64,000 nt of DNA. It comes from Paraburkholderia haematera (GTDB taxonomy: Bacteria > Pseudomonadota > Gammaproteobacteria > Burkholderiales > Burkholderiaceae). The translations under genes and the position numbers were made by a program. Location: assembly GCF_905220975.1 (NCBI RefSeq), contig NZ_CAJNBK010000010.1, positions 62,001 through 126,000 on the forward strand. Direction: 5' to 3'. The notes beneath the pieces are model-generated. The model saw only the letters and a list, made by a program, of their open reading frames with translations, did no database searches and had not been told where the DNA came from. This document shows, piece after piece, positions 34,735 to 43,567 of this stretch; position 1 is the stretch's first letter; every line of letters starts with the position of its first letter.

Positions 34735-35061
34735 TCAGCGCGCCCCGTACAGTTCCTTGAGCACGCGAGTCGGCCGTCCGGCGAACAGCGCCGACAGATT
34801 GGCCATGCGCGGATTCGCCAGATCGCGGATCGCAGCGTCGTCGGCCAGGATCTGACGGATCAGCGCGTACTTGCGCAGGCGCTCCGCATCGTCCAGTCTG
34901 ACGCCGGTTTCCGCGTCTTTCAACGCGTCCACCAGCTTCCGATATTCCTCCTGCAAGTGGACCAGATCGTTCCACAGGGCGCGCCGGGCAGCCGTCAGCA
35001 TGCGGCGGGAAATCGCTGCAATCGCCTCGTAGCGGGCGAAATATTCTGCGTTCGATGTCAT
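34735..35061 (-). CDS. fliT: FliT-type flagellar export chaperone
   Basis: A 108-residue, largely helical protein: NAEYFARYEAIAAISRRMLT, WNDLVHLQEEYRKLVDALKD, RLRKYALIRQILADDAAIRD, ending RPTRVLKELYGAR. FliT chaperones the filament cap protein FliD and, in enterics, inhibits FlhDC. ATG 35061 overlaps the fliS stop by 4 bases (ATGA). Size and position directly after fliS support the call; sequence conservation of FliT is low, so identity rests on both. Confidence 0.85.
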   Translation of the reverse strand: MTSNAEYFARYEAIAAISRRMLTAARRALWNDLVHLQEEYRKLVDALKDAETGVRLDDAERLRKYALIRQILADDAAIRDLANPRMANLSALFAGRPTRVLKELYGAR

Positions 35062-35492
35062 CTCATGCTTTCCGCGGCCGGCTGGGCAGCCATCCGCGCG
35101 ATCTCCGGGGCGATCCCGATCCATGCCTCTTCGAGTGTCGCCAGCAGGCCATCGACCTCGACCAGCATCGCCTCGCTTTGTTTTATGTTGGCTTCGAGCA
35201 GCCGGCGCGCCATATAGCTATATAGCGCGTCCAACCGCTCTGCAATCTCGCCGCCTACCTCAAGGTTCAGCGACAATTGCAGCCCGCTTTCGACGATCTG
35301 AATCGCCTTGCCGATCGCCTCTCCACGAGCCGGCACATTGCCTTGCTGCACATGCATGCGTGCTTGCGCGATCGCTTGCCTCGCGCCCTGATACAACATC
35401 ACGATCAGACGATGCGGACTCGCGCCCATCACCCCTGTCTCGACGCCGACGCGTGCGTACGCATTGGCTCCAGAGTGTCCTGGGGAAAACAT
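35058..35492 (-). CDS. fliS: FliS flagellin export chaperone
   Basis: A 144-residue helical chaperone that holds flagellin in the cytoplasm until export. The start is GANAYARVGVETGVMGASPH followed by RLIVMLYQGARQAIAQARMH, the recognisable FliS N-terminus (ANAY...TASPHRLI), and LEVGGEIAERLDALYSYMAR is also typical. GGAGGAG precedes ATG 35492. A sigma-28-like promoter at 35578-35605 lies upstream, so fliS-fliT-fliK2-flhX form one late unit. Confidence 0.95.
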   Translation of the reverse strand: MFSPGHSGANAYARVGVETGVMGASPHRLIVMLYQGARQAIAQARMHVQQGNVPARGEAIGKAIQIVESGLQLSLNLEVGGEIAERLDALYSYMARRLLEANIKQSEAMLVEVDGLLATLEEAWIGIAPEIARMAAQPAAESMR

Positions 35493-35577
35493 CGGCGCTC
35501 CTCCTCTCTTCTACAGCGGTTGGTCGTGGCACCCCACCCGGGCACGTTGCCGCACCCGGATTTCTGCCTGTACCTGG

Positions 35578-35605
35578 TTATCGGATAGGCAACGGGAAAG
35601 CTTTA
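35578..35605 (-). promoter_or_regulatory. Sigma-28 (FliA) promoter of fliS
   Basis: The minus strand reads TAAAGCTT, 12 bases, TCCGATAA. The flagellar sigma-28 consensus is TAAAGTTT-N11/12-GCCGATAA, so each half matches seven of eight. It lies about 86 bases before the fliS ATG. Confidence 0.75.
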
Positions 35606-35663
35606 GGCCGTTGTAAGGAGGATTAAGGGGCCGATGGGGCCGATATCGCGCTGGGCGCGGCAA

Positions 35664-35705
35664 GCCCGCCCGCCGCGCAGCGCCTCAAGGGCGCGGCGGG
35701 CGGAC
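35664..35705 (-). terminator. Strong hairpin after fliE
   Basis: CCGCCCGCCGCGC (35666-35678) pairs over 13 bases with GCGCGGCGGGCGG (35691-35703) around a 12-base loop. It lies about 85 bases downstream of the fliE stop and before the fliS promoter. Only a short T pair follows on the minus strand, so it may be a Rho-assisted terminator or an mRNA end-protecting hairpin. Confidence 0.5.
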
Positions 35706-35787
35706 TGTCCTGCCGTGCAACCACACAGCGTTGCATCCGGGCGCATGCATTCGGGCGGGCGAAACAGCGCTGCCACCCGACTCGCAG

Positions 35788-36123
35788 TTACACCGACATC
35801 TGCATGATGTCGTTGTAGGCCGTCACCAGTTTGTTGCGCACCTGCAGGCCGAACTGGAAGCCGATGTTGGCCTTCTGCGAGTCGACCATCACGTCGTTCA
35901 GCGAGACGTTCGACGCGCCGAGCTCGAACGCCTGCGATTCGCCGACCGCCTTGGTCTGATCGCCGCTGATCTTGTCCAACGACGCCTTCAGCGCCGAGGC
36001 GAAACCGCCGGCCGTCGCCGCGCCGGACTGGTCGGCCACCGGGCTGTTGCTGCCGGCCGCTTGCGCCGCCATCGACTGCATCTGTTGCAGCGCCGACGAG
36101 AGCGCGTTCACGGGCAAAGTCAT
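35788..36123 (-). CDS. fliE: FliE, MS-ring to rod junction protein
   Basis: A 111-residue protein with the family C-terminus VSLNDVMVDSQKANIGFQFG followed by LQVRNKLVTAYNDIMQMSV. FliE joins the FliF MS ring to the rod and is an early export substrate. ATG 36123 has GGAGAG upstream; a longer reading to 36183 is not favoured. It is divergent from the fliF operon, the usual beta-proteobacterial arrangement. Confidence 0.95.
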   Translation of the reverse strand: MTLPVNALSSALQQMQSMAAQAAGSNSPVADQSGAATAGGFASALKASLDKISGDQTKAVGESQAFELGASNVSLNDVMVDSQKANIGFQFGLQVRNKLVTAYNDIMQMSV

Positions 36124-36360
36124 GTTCTCTCCAGGGAATGACGACCGGCATGCCGGAAACCGTGCCGATCTGGATGAAAGCATAGCAGCGGGTCATACGG
36201 GAAAGCCCCGAAACTAGGGGGGAAACCCGGCTCTATTCAAGCAATCGGGTTGAGCGGCGCTGCGGATAATTTCAATGGTGAAAGTCTCTGTCCGCACGCC
36301 CGCCGACCCTCGGTGCGCTCAAGCGGCAGAACGCAAAGGCATCCCGGAGATACCCGACGC

Positions 36361-38160
36361 ATGGATTCGTCAGCCAACTCTTTGATCAACCCCGACGCCC
36401 GCATGGGCCTCGCCGGCGCGCAGCCCGGCGCCGGTGCTGCCGGCACCGGCCAGGCCGGCGGCGCCGCGGACCTCGGCGGCCTGGGGAGCAACCTGGGCGG
36501 CAACTTCGGCCAGCGTCTGTCGGGTCTCGCGCAAATGCGCGGCAACCCGCGCGCGCCGCTGATTTTCGCTGTCGCGTTGCTGGTCGCGATCGTCGCGGGT
36601 CTGTTCCTGTGGTCGCGCGCGCCGGACTACAAGGTGCTCTACAGCAACCTGTCGGACCGCGACGGCGGCGCCATCATCACCGCGCTGCAGGCGGCCAACA
36701 TCCCCTACAAGTTCTCCGACGCCGGTGGCGCGATCCTCGTGCCGTCCGAGCAGGTGCATGAAATGCGTCTGCGTCTGGCTTCGCAGGGCTTGCCCAAGAG
36801 CGGCTCGGTCGGCTTCGAACTGATGGACAACCAGAAGTTCGGCATTAGCCAGTTCGCTGAGCAGATCAATTACCAGCGCGCGCTGGAAGGTGAACTGGAG
36901 CGCACGATCGAGTCGATTTCGACGGTCAAGTCGGCGCGCGTGCATCTGGCCATTCCCAAGCCTTCCGTGTTCGTGCGCGACAAGGAAGCGCCGTCTGCTT
37001 CCGTGCTGGTCAACCTCTACCCGGGCCGTGCGCTCGACGAAGGCCAGGTGCTGGCGATCACCCATATGGTGTCGTCGGCGGTGCCGGATATGCCGGTGAA
37101 GGGCGTGACCATTCTCGATCAGGACGGCAACCTGCTGACGCAGCCGTCCACCGGCAGCGGTCTGGACGCCTCGCAACTCAAGTACCGCCAGCAGATCGAG
37201 CGCAATACCCAGCAACGCATCGACGCGATCCTGTCGCCCCTGTTCGGTTCCGGCAACGCGCACTCGCAGGTCAGCGCCGATATCGACTTCTCGCACAGAG
37301 AGCAGACCTCGGAAAACTACGGCCCGAACGGGACCCCGCAGCAGGCGGCAATCCGCAGCCAGCAATCGAGCACGGCCACCGAAATGTCGCAAGCCGCGGC
37401 CTCGGGCGTGCCGGGCGCGCTGTCGAACCAGCCGCCGCAGCCGGCCTCCGCGCCGATCACGGCGGGCAACGGCACGCCTGGTGTGGCCACCACGCCGGTC
37501 AGCGACCGCAAGGATTCGACCACCAACTACGAACTCAACAAGACCGTGCAGCATCTGGAACAACCGATGGGCGGCATCAAGCGTCTGTCGGTGGCGGTGG
37601 TGGTCAACTATCTGCGGGTGGTCGACGCCAAGGGCCACGCGACCATGCAGCCGGTCACCGCCGACAAGCTCGCGCAGGTCGATCAGTTGGTGAAGGACGC
37701 GATGGGTTTCGACGCCGCGCGCGGCGACTCGGTCAACGTGGTCAACAGCCCGTTCACCGCCGACGTCGACCCGGATGCCAACCTGCCGTGGTGGCGCACG
37801 CCGGACATGATCGCGCTCGCCAAGCAGATCGCGACCTACCTCGGCATCGGCGCAGTCGCCCTGTTCCTCTACTTCGTCATGGTGAAGCCGGCGCTGCGCC
37901 GCGCTTTCCCGCAGCCGGAGCCGGTCGTCACAACGGCGCTGTCGTCGCCGGACGAGCCGATCCTGCTGGACGGCATCCCCGCCGCCGAGCGCGCGGGCGT
38001 GTCCAGCGTCGCCGAACTGGAAGGAGACAGCGAATTGCTCGCGCTGGAAAACTCGAAGCACAAATACGAACGGAATCTGGAATTCGCGCGCAACATCGCG
38101 CGTCAGGATCCGAAGATCGTCGCAACCGTCGTGAAAAATTGGGTGTCCGATGAGCGCTGA
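36361..38160 (+). CDS. fliF: FliF, flagellar MS-ring protein
   Basis: A 599-residue protein that builds the membrane/supramembrane ring in the inner membrane. TM1 is near residues 64-86 (PLIFAVALLVAIVAGLFLW); the ring-building motif region YKVLYSNLSDRDGGAIITAL follows, then a long periplasmic part with low-complexity section about 340-400, TM2 near 483-510 (YLGIGAVALFLYFVMV), and a C-terminal FliG-binding tail ending NIARQDPKIVATVVKNWVSD. GGAG lies upstream of ATG 36361. Its last 11 bases overlap fliG. Confidence 0.96.
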   Translation: MDSSANSLINPDARMGLAGAQPGAGAAGTGQAGGAADLGGLGSNLGGNFGQRLSGLAQMRGNPRAPLIFAVALLVAIVAGLFLWSRAPDYKVLYSNLSDRDGGAIITALQAANIPYKFSDAGGAILVPSEQVHEMRLRLASQGLPKSGSVGFELMDNQKFGISQFAEQINYQRALEGELERTIESISTVKSARVHLAIPKPSVFVRDKEAPSASVLVNLYPGRALDEGQVLAITHMVSSAVPDMPVKGVTILDQDGNLLTQPSTGSGLDASQLKYRQQIERNTQQRIDAILSPLFGSGNAHSQVSADIDFSHREQTSENYGPNGTPQQAAIRSQQSSTATEMSQAAASGVPGALSNQPPQPASAPITAGNGTPGVATTPVSDRKDSTTNYELNKTVQHLEQPMGGIKRLSVAVVVNYLRVVDAKGHATMQPVTADKLAQVDQLVKDAMGFDAARGDSVNVVNSPFTADVDPDANLPWWRTPDMIALAKQIATYLGIGAVALFLYFVMVKPALRRAFPQPEPVVTTALSSPDEPILLDGIPAAERAGVSSVAELEGDSELLALENSKHKYERNLEFARNIARQDPKIVATVVKNWVSDER

Positions 38161-39145
38161 AGGCGTAATGAAGAGCGCGCTCCTGCTGATGTCGATCGGC
38201 GAGGAAGAAGCCGCGCAGGTGTTCAAATTCCTCGGGCCGCGTGAGGTCCAGAAGATCGGCGTCGCAATGGCCGCGCTGAAGAACGTGACGCGCGAGCAGG
38301 TCGACGAAGTCTTGCAGGAATTCGTGCGCGAAGCCGAGCAGCACACCGCGCTGTCGCTCGATTCGAACGAGTACATCCGCTCGGTGCTGACCAAGGCGCT
38401 TGGCGACGACAAGGCCGGCGCGATCATCGACCGGATTCTGCAGGGCAGCGATACCAGCGGGATCGAGGGCCTCAAGTGGATGGACTCCGCGGCGGTGGCA
38501 GAGCTCATCAAGAACGAACACCCGCAGATCATTGCGACCATCCTCGTTCACCTGGACCGCGATCAGGCGTCGGAAATCGTCGCCTGCTTCACCGAACGGC
38601 TGCGCAACGACGTGCTGTTGCGGATCGCCACGCTCGACGGCATCCAGCCGGCCGCGCTGCGCGAACTCGACGATGTGCTGACGGGCCTTCTGTCCGGCAG
38701 CGACAACCTCAAGCGCAGCCCGATGGGCGGCATCCGCACGGCGGCCGAAATTCTCAACTTCATGTCGAGCAACCATGAAGAAGGCGTCATCGAGAATGTT
38801 CGCCAATACGATGCGGAACTCGCGCAGAAGATCATTGATCAGATGTTTGTGTTCGAGAACCTGCTCGATCTGGAAGACCGCGCGATCCAGCTGTTGCTGA
38901 AGGAAGTCGAGTCCGAGGCGTTGATCATCTCGCTGAAGGGCGCGCCGCCCGCGCTACGCCAGAAGTTCCTGTCGAACATGTCGCAGCGTGCTGCCGAACT
39001 GCTCGCCGAAGACCTCGATGCGCGCGGCCCGGTGCGCGTCTCCGAAGTCGAGACGCAGCAGCGCCGCATCCTGCAGATCGTGCGCAATCTGGCGGAAAGC
39101 GGCCAGATCGTGCTAGGCGGCAAGGCGGAAGATGCATATGTCTGA
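38150..39145 (+). CDS. fliG: FliG, flagellar motor switch protein
   Basis: A 331-residue switch component on the cytoplasmic face, binding FliF, FliM and the MotA stator. The N-terminus is MSAEGVMKSALLLMSIGEEE, with the middle-domain EHPQIIATILVHLDRDQASE. The C-terminal torque domain carries FVFENLLDLEDRAIQLLLKE and the charged VRVSEVETQQRRILQIVRNL. Overlaps with fliF and fliH show translational coupling. Confidence 0.97.
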   Translation: MSAEGVMKSALLLMSIGEEEAAQVFKFLGPREVQKIGVAMAALKNVTREQVDEVLQEFVREAEQHTALSLDSNEYIRSVLTKALGDDKAGAIIDRILQGSDTSGIEGLKWMDSAAVAELIKNEHPQIIATILVHLDRDQASEIVACFTERLRNDVLLRIATLDGIQPAALRELDDVLTGLLSGSDNLKRSPMGGIRTAAEILNFMSSNHEEGVIENVRQYDAELAQKIIDQMFVFENLLDLEDRAIQLLLKEVESEALIISLKGAPPALRQKFLSNMSQRAAELLAEDLDARGPVRVSEVETQQRRILQIVRNLAESGQIVLGGKAEDAYV

Positions 39146-39815
39146 TCAGAACTCCGCAGCAAAGGAAAGGCTCTCGGCCTACCAGCGCTGGGAGATGGCC
39201 TCGTTCGATCCGGTGCCGCCCGCACCGCCCGAACCCGAAGTCGACGACGGCGCGTTCGAAGCCGAACTCGAACGCCTGCGCGACGCAGCGCATGCGCAGG
39301 GCGTCGCGACGGGTCACGTAGCCGGGCAGGCGCTCGGTTATCAGGCCGGTTACGAGCAAGGCCACGCGCAAGGATTCGAGCAGGGCCAGAGCGAAGCGCG
39401 CGAAGAAGCGGCGCGCCTCGCCGCGCTGGCCGAGACCTTCAAGGCGGCGCTCGACGGCGCGCAAGGCGCGATCTCCGAGACGCTGGTCGCGCTGGCGTTG
39501 GACATCGCCCAGCAGGTGGTGCGCCAGCATGTGCAGCACGATCCGACCGCGCTGATTGCCGCTGCCCGTGAGGTGCTGGCCACCGAGCCCGCGCTGGTCG
39601 GCGCGCCGGCGCTGATCGTCAGTCCCGCCGACCTGCCGGTCGTCGAAGCCTACTTGATGGAAGAACTGCAAACGCGCGGCTGGACCGTGCGTACCGATCC
39701 GTCGGTTGAACGTGGCGGCTGCCGTGCGCAAGCCGCCACCGGTGAAGTAGACGCCGGCATCGACACGCGCTGGGAGCGCGTCGCCGCCGCACTCGGCAAG
39801 GTGAGCACGTGGTGA
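39132..39815 (+). CDS. fliH: FliH, flagellar export ATPase regulator
   Basis: A 227-residue stator-like regulator of the FliI ATPase. It has a Glu/Ala/Gln-rich middle with GxxxG-type spacing (GHVAGQALGYQAGYEQGHAQ), a known FliH hallmark. The C-terminal domain has LALDIAQQVVRQHVQHDPTA and a conserved-looking GGCRAQAATGEVDAGIDTRW. The start may be ATG 39132 or ATG 39138. It overlaps fliG upstream and fliI downstream. Confidence 0.94.
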   Translation: MHMSDQNSAAKERLSAYQRWEMASFDPVPPAPPEPEVDDGAFEAELERLRDAAHAQGVATGHVAGQALGYQAGYEQGHAQGFEQGQSEAREEAARLAALAETFKAALDGAQGAISETLVALALDIAQQVVRQHVQHDPTALIAAAREVLATEPALVGAPALIVSPADLPVVEAYLMEELQTRGWTVRTDPSVERGGCRAQAATGEVDAGIDTRWERVAAALGKVSTW

Positions 39816-41482
39816 AGCCAACGCTCGAAGATATCCGCGCCAGCGATCTGACGCCGCTCGAACGCGAGCTGGCGCTGGCCTCGTTTGGCGCCGAGGCGCT
39901 GGCGGATGCCCCGGCGGAGGTGACACCTGCCGCGGCCGCGGTCGCGGCCATCGACGCCGCACTGCGCGATCCCGGCGCCGGGCATCCTGGCGCCGGCCAC
40001 CCGACGAAGGGCACGGCGGTGCGCCGCGCGTCCGCCGCCGATGCCGCTTCGAATACCGCTTCTTCGCGTCCCGCTTCTCCCCCTCCCGTTTCGTACGATC
40101 CCGCACTCGACAGCAACCCGCACATGCAAGCCTGGCGTGGCCGGCTCGACGCGCTGCGCGCGCGTAGCGCCATCGCCAAGCCGATGCGTGCCTGCGGACG
40201 CCTGACGCGCGCCGCCGGTCTGGTGCTCGAAGCGGTCGGCCTGCGCCTTTCGGTGGGCGCCGAAGTGATGATCGAACTTCCGTTTGGCAGTTCGCTGCCG
40301 ATGGCCGAAGCGGAAGTGGTCGGCTTCTCCGGCGACAAACTGTTTCTGATGCCGACCACCGAAGTGATCGGCTTGCTGCCCGGCGCGCGCGTGTACCCAC
40401 TGGAAAGCGCGCCGATTGCCGATCCGATGGCGGGTGCGAAACGCTTGCCGGTCGGCTGGGAATTGCTCGGCCGCGTACTGGACGCGTCCGGCCGCCCGCT
40501 CGACGGCCTCGGCCCGCTTGGCGCGCACGCCGATGCGCCGCTGTCCGCGCCAGTCATCAACCCGCTGAACCGTGAACCGATTCACAAGGTCCTCGACGTC
40601 GGCGTGCGCGCGATCAACGCGCTCCTGACCGTAGGCCGCGGCCAGCGCATGGGCCTGTTCGCCGGGTCGGGCGTCGGTAAATCGGTGCTGCTCGGCACGA
40701 TGGCGCGCTATACCAGCGCCGAGGTGATCGTGATCGGTCTGATCGGCGAGCGCGGCCGCGAAGTGAAGGAATTCATCGAGCAGATTCTCGGCGAAGAGGG
40801 CCTTGCGCGCTCGGTCGTGATCGCCGCGCCGGCCGACGTCTCGCCGCTCTTGCGGATGCAGGCCGCGTCGTATTCGACTTCGCTCGCCGAATACTTTCGC
40901 GATCAGGGTAAGCATGTGCTGCTGCTGATGGATTCGCTGACCCGCTACGCGATGGCGCAGCGCGAGATCGCGCTGGCCGTGGGCGAGCCGCCCGCCACCA
41001 AGGGCTATCCGCCTTCGGTGTTCGCCAAACTGCCGGCGCTCGTCGAGCGAACCGGCAACGGCCCGGCGGGTGGCGGTTCGATCACCGCGTTCTATACCGT
41101 GCTGACCGAAGGCGACGACCAGCAGGACCCGATCGCCGACTCCGCGCGCGCGATTCTCGACGGCCACATCGTGCTGTCGCGCTCGCTCGCCGAGGCCGGG
41201 CATTATCCGGCGATCGACATCGAAGCCTCGATTAGCCGGGCAATGACCGCGCTGATCGACGATAACCATCTGGAAAAGACGCGTATGTTCAAGCAGATGC
41301 TGTCGCGCTATCAGCGCAACCGCGATCTGATCAACGTCGGCGCCTATTCGAGCGGGCGCGACGCGCTGCTCGACCGCGCGATTGCGCTGTATCCGCGGAT
41401 GGAAGCGTTTTTGCAGCAAGGTTTTCGCGAATGCGCGAACTTTGAACCGAGTCTCGAGATGCTGGACGCTCTGTTTGCCTAA
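39809..41482 (+). CDS. fliI: FliI, flagellum-specific export ATPase
   Basis: A 557-residue F1-beta-like ATPase that powers export with FliH and FliJ. Walker A is GLFAGSGVGKSVLLG (about residue 286), Walker B is HVLLLMDSLTRYAMAQRE, and the family mark ATKGYPPSVFAKLPALVERT follows. It is about 90-110 residues longer than enteric FliI. The excess is an N-terminal linker (about residues 25-100) that includes the repeat DPGAGHPGAGHP, encoded by 15-bp units also found at 32665-32745. The start is GTG 39809 or 39812. Confidence 0.95.
   Translation: MVKPTLEDIRASDLTPLERELALASFGAEALADAPAEVTPAAAAVAAIDAALRDPGAGHPGAGHPTKGTAVRRASAADAASNTASSRPASPPPVSYDPALDSNPHMQAWRGRLDALRARSAIAKPMRACGRLTRAAGLVLEAVGLRLSVGAEVMIELPFGSSLPMAEAEVVGFSGDKLFLMPTTEVIGLLPGARVYPLESAPIADPMAGAKRLPVGWELLGRVLDASGRPLDGLGPLGAHADAPLSAPVINPLNREPIHKVLDVGVRAINALLTVGRGQRMGLFAGSGVGKSVLLGTMARYTSAEVIVIGLIGERGREVKEFIEQILGEEGLARSVVIAAPADVSPLLRMQAASYSTSLAEYFRDQGKHVLLLMDSLTRYAMAQREIALAVGEPPATKGYPPSVFAKLPALVERTGNGPAGGGSITAFYTVLTEGDDQQDPIADSARAILDGHIVLSRSLAEAGHYPAIDIEASISRAMTALIDDNHLEKTRMFKQMLSRYQRNRDLINVGAYSSGRDALLDRAIALYPRMEAFLQQGFRECANFEPSLEMLDALFA
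39968..40012. repeat. 15-bp repeat units in the fliI linker
   Basis: Three 15-base units, CGCGATCCCGGCGCC, GGGCATCCTGGCGCC and GGCCACCCGACGAAG, encode RDPGAGHPGAGHPTK. The 14-base string GGCGCCGGGCATCC is shared exactly with the array after the aldehyde dehydrogenase gene at 32665-32745. Confidence 0.7.
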
Positions 41483-41493
41483 GGAGGCTGACG

Positions 41494-41943
41494 ATGGGGA
41501 ATCACTTTCCGATCAAGACTCTCATCGGCCTCGCCCAGGACGATGTGGATGCCGCTGCACAACGACTGGGCCGCGCGCAGCGCGAGCGCAACGACGTGCA
41601 GTCGCAACTTGACTCGCTAGTGCAGTATCGCGACGAATATCACGCGCGCTTCACGGCCACCGCCCAGACTGGCATGCCCGCCGGCAACATGCGCAATTTC
41701 CAGGCGTTCATCGACACGCTCGACGCCGCCATCGAACAGCAGCGCAACCTGCTGGTGACGGCGAATGCCCGCGTCGAGGCTGCCAAGCCCGACTGGCAGC
41801 GCCAGAAGCAGAAACTCGGCTCGTATGAAGTGCTGCAGGCCCGCGGCGAGGCCGCAGAAGCGAGAACCATGGCGCGTCGCGACCAGCGTGACGCCGACGA
41901 ACATGCCGCCCGCATTCTGAGGATGCGAGCCGAGGGCGTTTGA
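41494..41943 (+). CDS. fliJ: FliJ, flagellar export chaperone/ATPase stalk protein
   Basis: A 149-residue predicted coiled coil: LIGLAQDDVDAAAQRLGRAQ, RERNDVQSQLDSLVQYRDEY and WQRQKQKLGSYEVLQARGEA. FliJ inserts in the FliI hexamer and recycles chaperones to FlhA. GGAGG lies just upstream of ATG 41494. Position between fliI and fliK and the heptad pattern support the call. Confidence 0.94.
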   Translation: MGNHFPIKTLIGLAQDDVDAAAQRLGRAQRERNDVQSQLDSLVQYRDEYHARFTATAQTGMPAGNMRNFQAFIDTLDAAIEQQRNLLVTANARVEAAKPDWQRQKQKLGSYEVLQARGEAAEARTMARRDQRDADEHAARILRMRAEGV

Positions 41944-42004
41944 CGCACCCGGGCGCCGCCTCGATTGACCGAACACCCCGTTTGACGGATTGACAGGATT
42001 CCCT

Positions 42005-43567
42005 ATGTCGCTTCTTTCACCGATCGGCTCACTGCTCGGCGCTGCCAGCAGCACGTCCACCAGCGCGGCCATGGCCGCTGCGGCGAACGCCAAACCGTTC
42101 TCGCAAACCCTGCAGCAGAGCATCGACCTGCAAAACAACACGGCCGCGCAGCGTGCGAGCAAGCCGCCGGCTTCTTCGTCCGCTTCTTCGTCTTCGTCTG
42201 CTTCCTCGTCGGCTTCGGCCTCTTCGTCGAGCGTGCATGACGCGCCGCCGCCGCCCGATCCGTCGACCGGGAGCGCGGATGCCGCGAGCAGCAACGCCAA
42301 GAACAGCAACGCGTCGAGTTCGCCCTCATCGGGCTCGTCGTCCGCTTCGGCGTCGGGCTCGTCGTCGGCTTCGTCGTCCAGTGCGCAGCAGGCTTCGACC
42401 GACAGGACCAATGCGACGCCGTCGAAGTCCGGCAACGCGACCACGCAGACCGACGCGGGCACGGCCGCGGCAGCTGCCGCCGCGCAGGCTCAAGCCCAGG
42501 CCCAGATTCAGGCTCAAGTGCAGGCCAATGCGAACAGCGCCACCGATCCGGCGACGGCTGACCCGGCCGCGGCACTGACTGACGCTGCGACCACGCAGAC
42601 CGGCGCGGATGGGACGACAAGCGCCACGGGCAAAAAGACTGACGCGACCGATCCGAAGTCGGCGCAGGACGCTTTGCAGGCGGCGCTGGCCGCGCTGGCG
42701 AACGGCCAGGGCACGGTTCCGGCGCAGGCGCTGGCAAGTGGCGCGGCGGCGAACGCAGCGACGACGGCAAGCGGTCTGGGTACGGGCGCGAACAATGGAC
42801 TCAACGGATCGGCGGGCGGCAAGACGCTTGCGGCGGGATTGTTTGGCGACGGCAAGGGATCGACTGCCGGCAAGGCGGCATTGACGGCGGCGGCCACGAC
42901 GATGGCGGATCCGTCGGCGGCGGCGAAAACTGCGGCTGATGCGCTGAGCGCGACGACTGCTGGTGGTGCGCAGGCTAGCGATCTGACGTCCTTCAAGAGT
43001 GCGGCCGATGCCGCGACGGCGGCACTGGCAGCCGGCCAGGCTGCCGCGGGTGCCGCGAGTACGGCGGCGGCCGTGCAGACGACGGGTAACGCCGGTGCTG
43101 CGGAAGTGGCGAACACGTTGTCGCCGCAGGTGGGCACGACGGACTGGGAAGACGCGTTGAGTCAGAAGGTGGTGTTTTTGTCGAATGCGCATTCGCAGAG
43201 CGCCGAGCTGACTTTGAATCCGAAGGATTTGGGGCCGTTGCAGGTTGTGTTGCAGGTTGCCGATAACCATGCCCATGCGTTGTTTGTTTCGCAGCACCAG
43301 CAGGTGCGGGAAGCTGTCGAGGCAGCGTTGCCGAAGCTTCGCGAGGCGATGGAGTCCAACGGGATTGGGTTGGGGAGCGCTAGTGTTAGCGATGGGTTTG
43401 CCCGGCAGGGCGGGCAGCAGCAGAGTTCGGGTTCGGGTTCGGGGCGTTCTGGTGGCAGCGGGGCTGCGGGGTCTTTTGCCGGTGGCGCTGGTTCGGATTC
43501 TTCTGGTTCCGTTGTCGCTAATGTTGCCGTGCGGCGGCAGGTGGGGTTGGTGGATACGTTTGCTTAA
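42005..43567 (+). CDS. fliK: FliK, flagellar hook-length control protein
   Basis: A 520-residue molecular ruler. Residues about 55-330 are extreme low complexity (runs of Ser/Ala and Ala/Gly/Thr, weakly repeated). The folded C-terminal domain is standard: SAELTLNPKDLGPLQVVLQV, ALFVSQHQQVREAVEAALPK, LREAMESNGIGLGSASVSDG. Length of the linker sets hook length in known systems. ATG 42005 has ACAGGA upstream. It is the last gene before a large palindrome, so it probably ends the fliFGHIJK transcript. Confidence 0.92.
   Translation: MSLLSPIGSLLGAASSTSTSAAMAAAANAKPFSQTLQQSIDLQNNTAAQRASKPPASSSASSSSSASSSASASSSSVHDAPPPPDPSTGSADAASSNAKNSNASSSPSSGSSSASASGSSSASSSSAQQASTDRTNATPSKSGNATTQTDAGTAAAAAAAQAQAQAQIQAQVQANANSATDPATADPAAALTDAATTQTGADGTTSATGKKTDATDPKSAQDALQAALAALANGQGTVPAQALASGAAANAATTASGLGTGANNGLNGSAGGKTLAAGLFGDGKGSTAGKAALTAAATTMADPSAAAKTAADALSATTAGGAQASDLTSFKSAADAATAALAAGQAAAGAASTAAAVQTTGNAGAAEVANTLSPQVGTTDWEDALSQKVVFLSNAHSQSAELTLNPKDLGPLQVVLQVADNHAHALFVSQHQQVREAVEAALPKLREAMESNGIGLGSASVSDGFARQGGQQQSSGSGSGRSGGSGAAGSFAGGAGSDSSGSVVANVAVRRQVGLVDTFA

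Noticed and set aside
36250..36270. A housekeeping-type promoter before fliF (TTGAGC and GATAAT)
   Set aside because: The spacing is only 9 bases, far from the 16-18 needed.
36370..38541. A 723-codon frame antisense to fliF and fliG
   Set aside because: FliF and FliG are fully supported on the plus strand; this is a compositional shadow.
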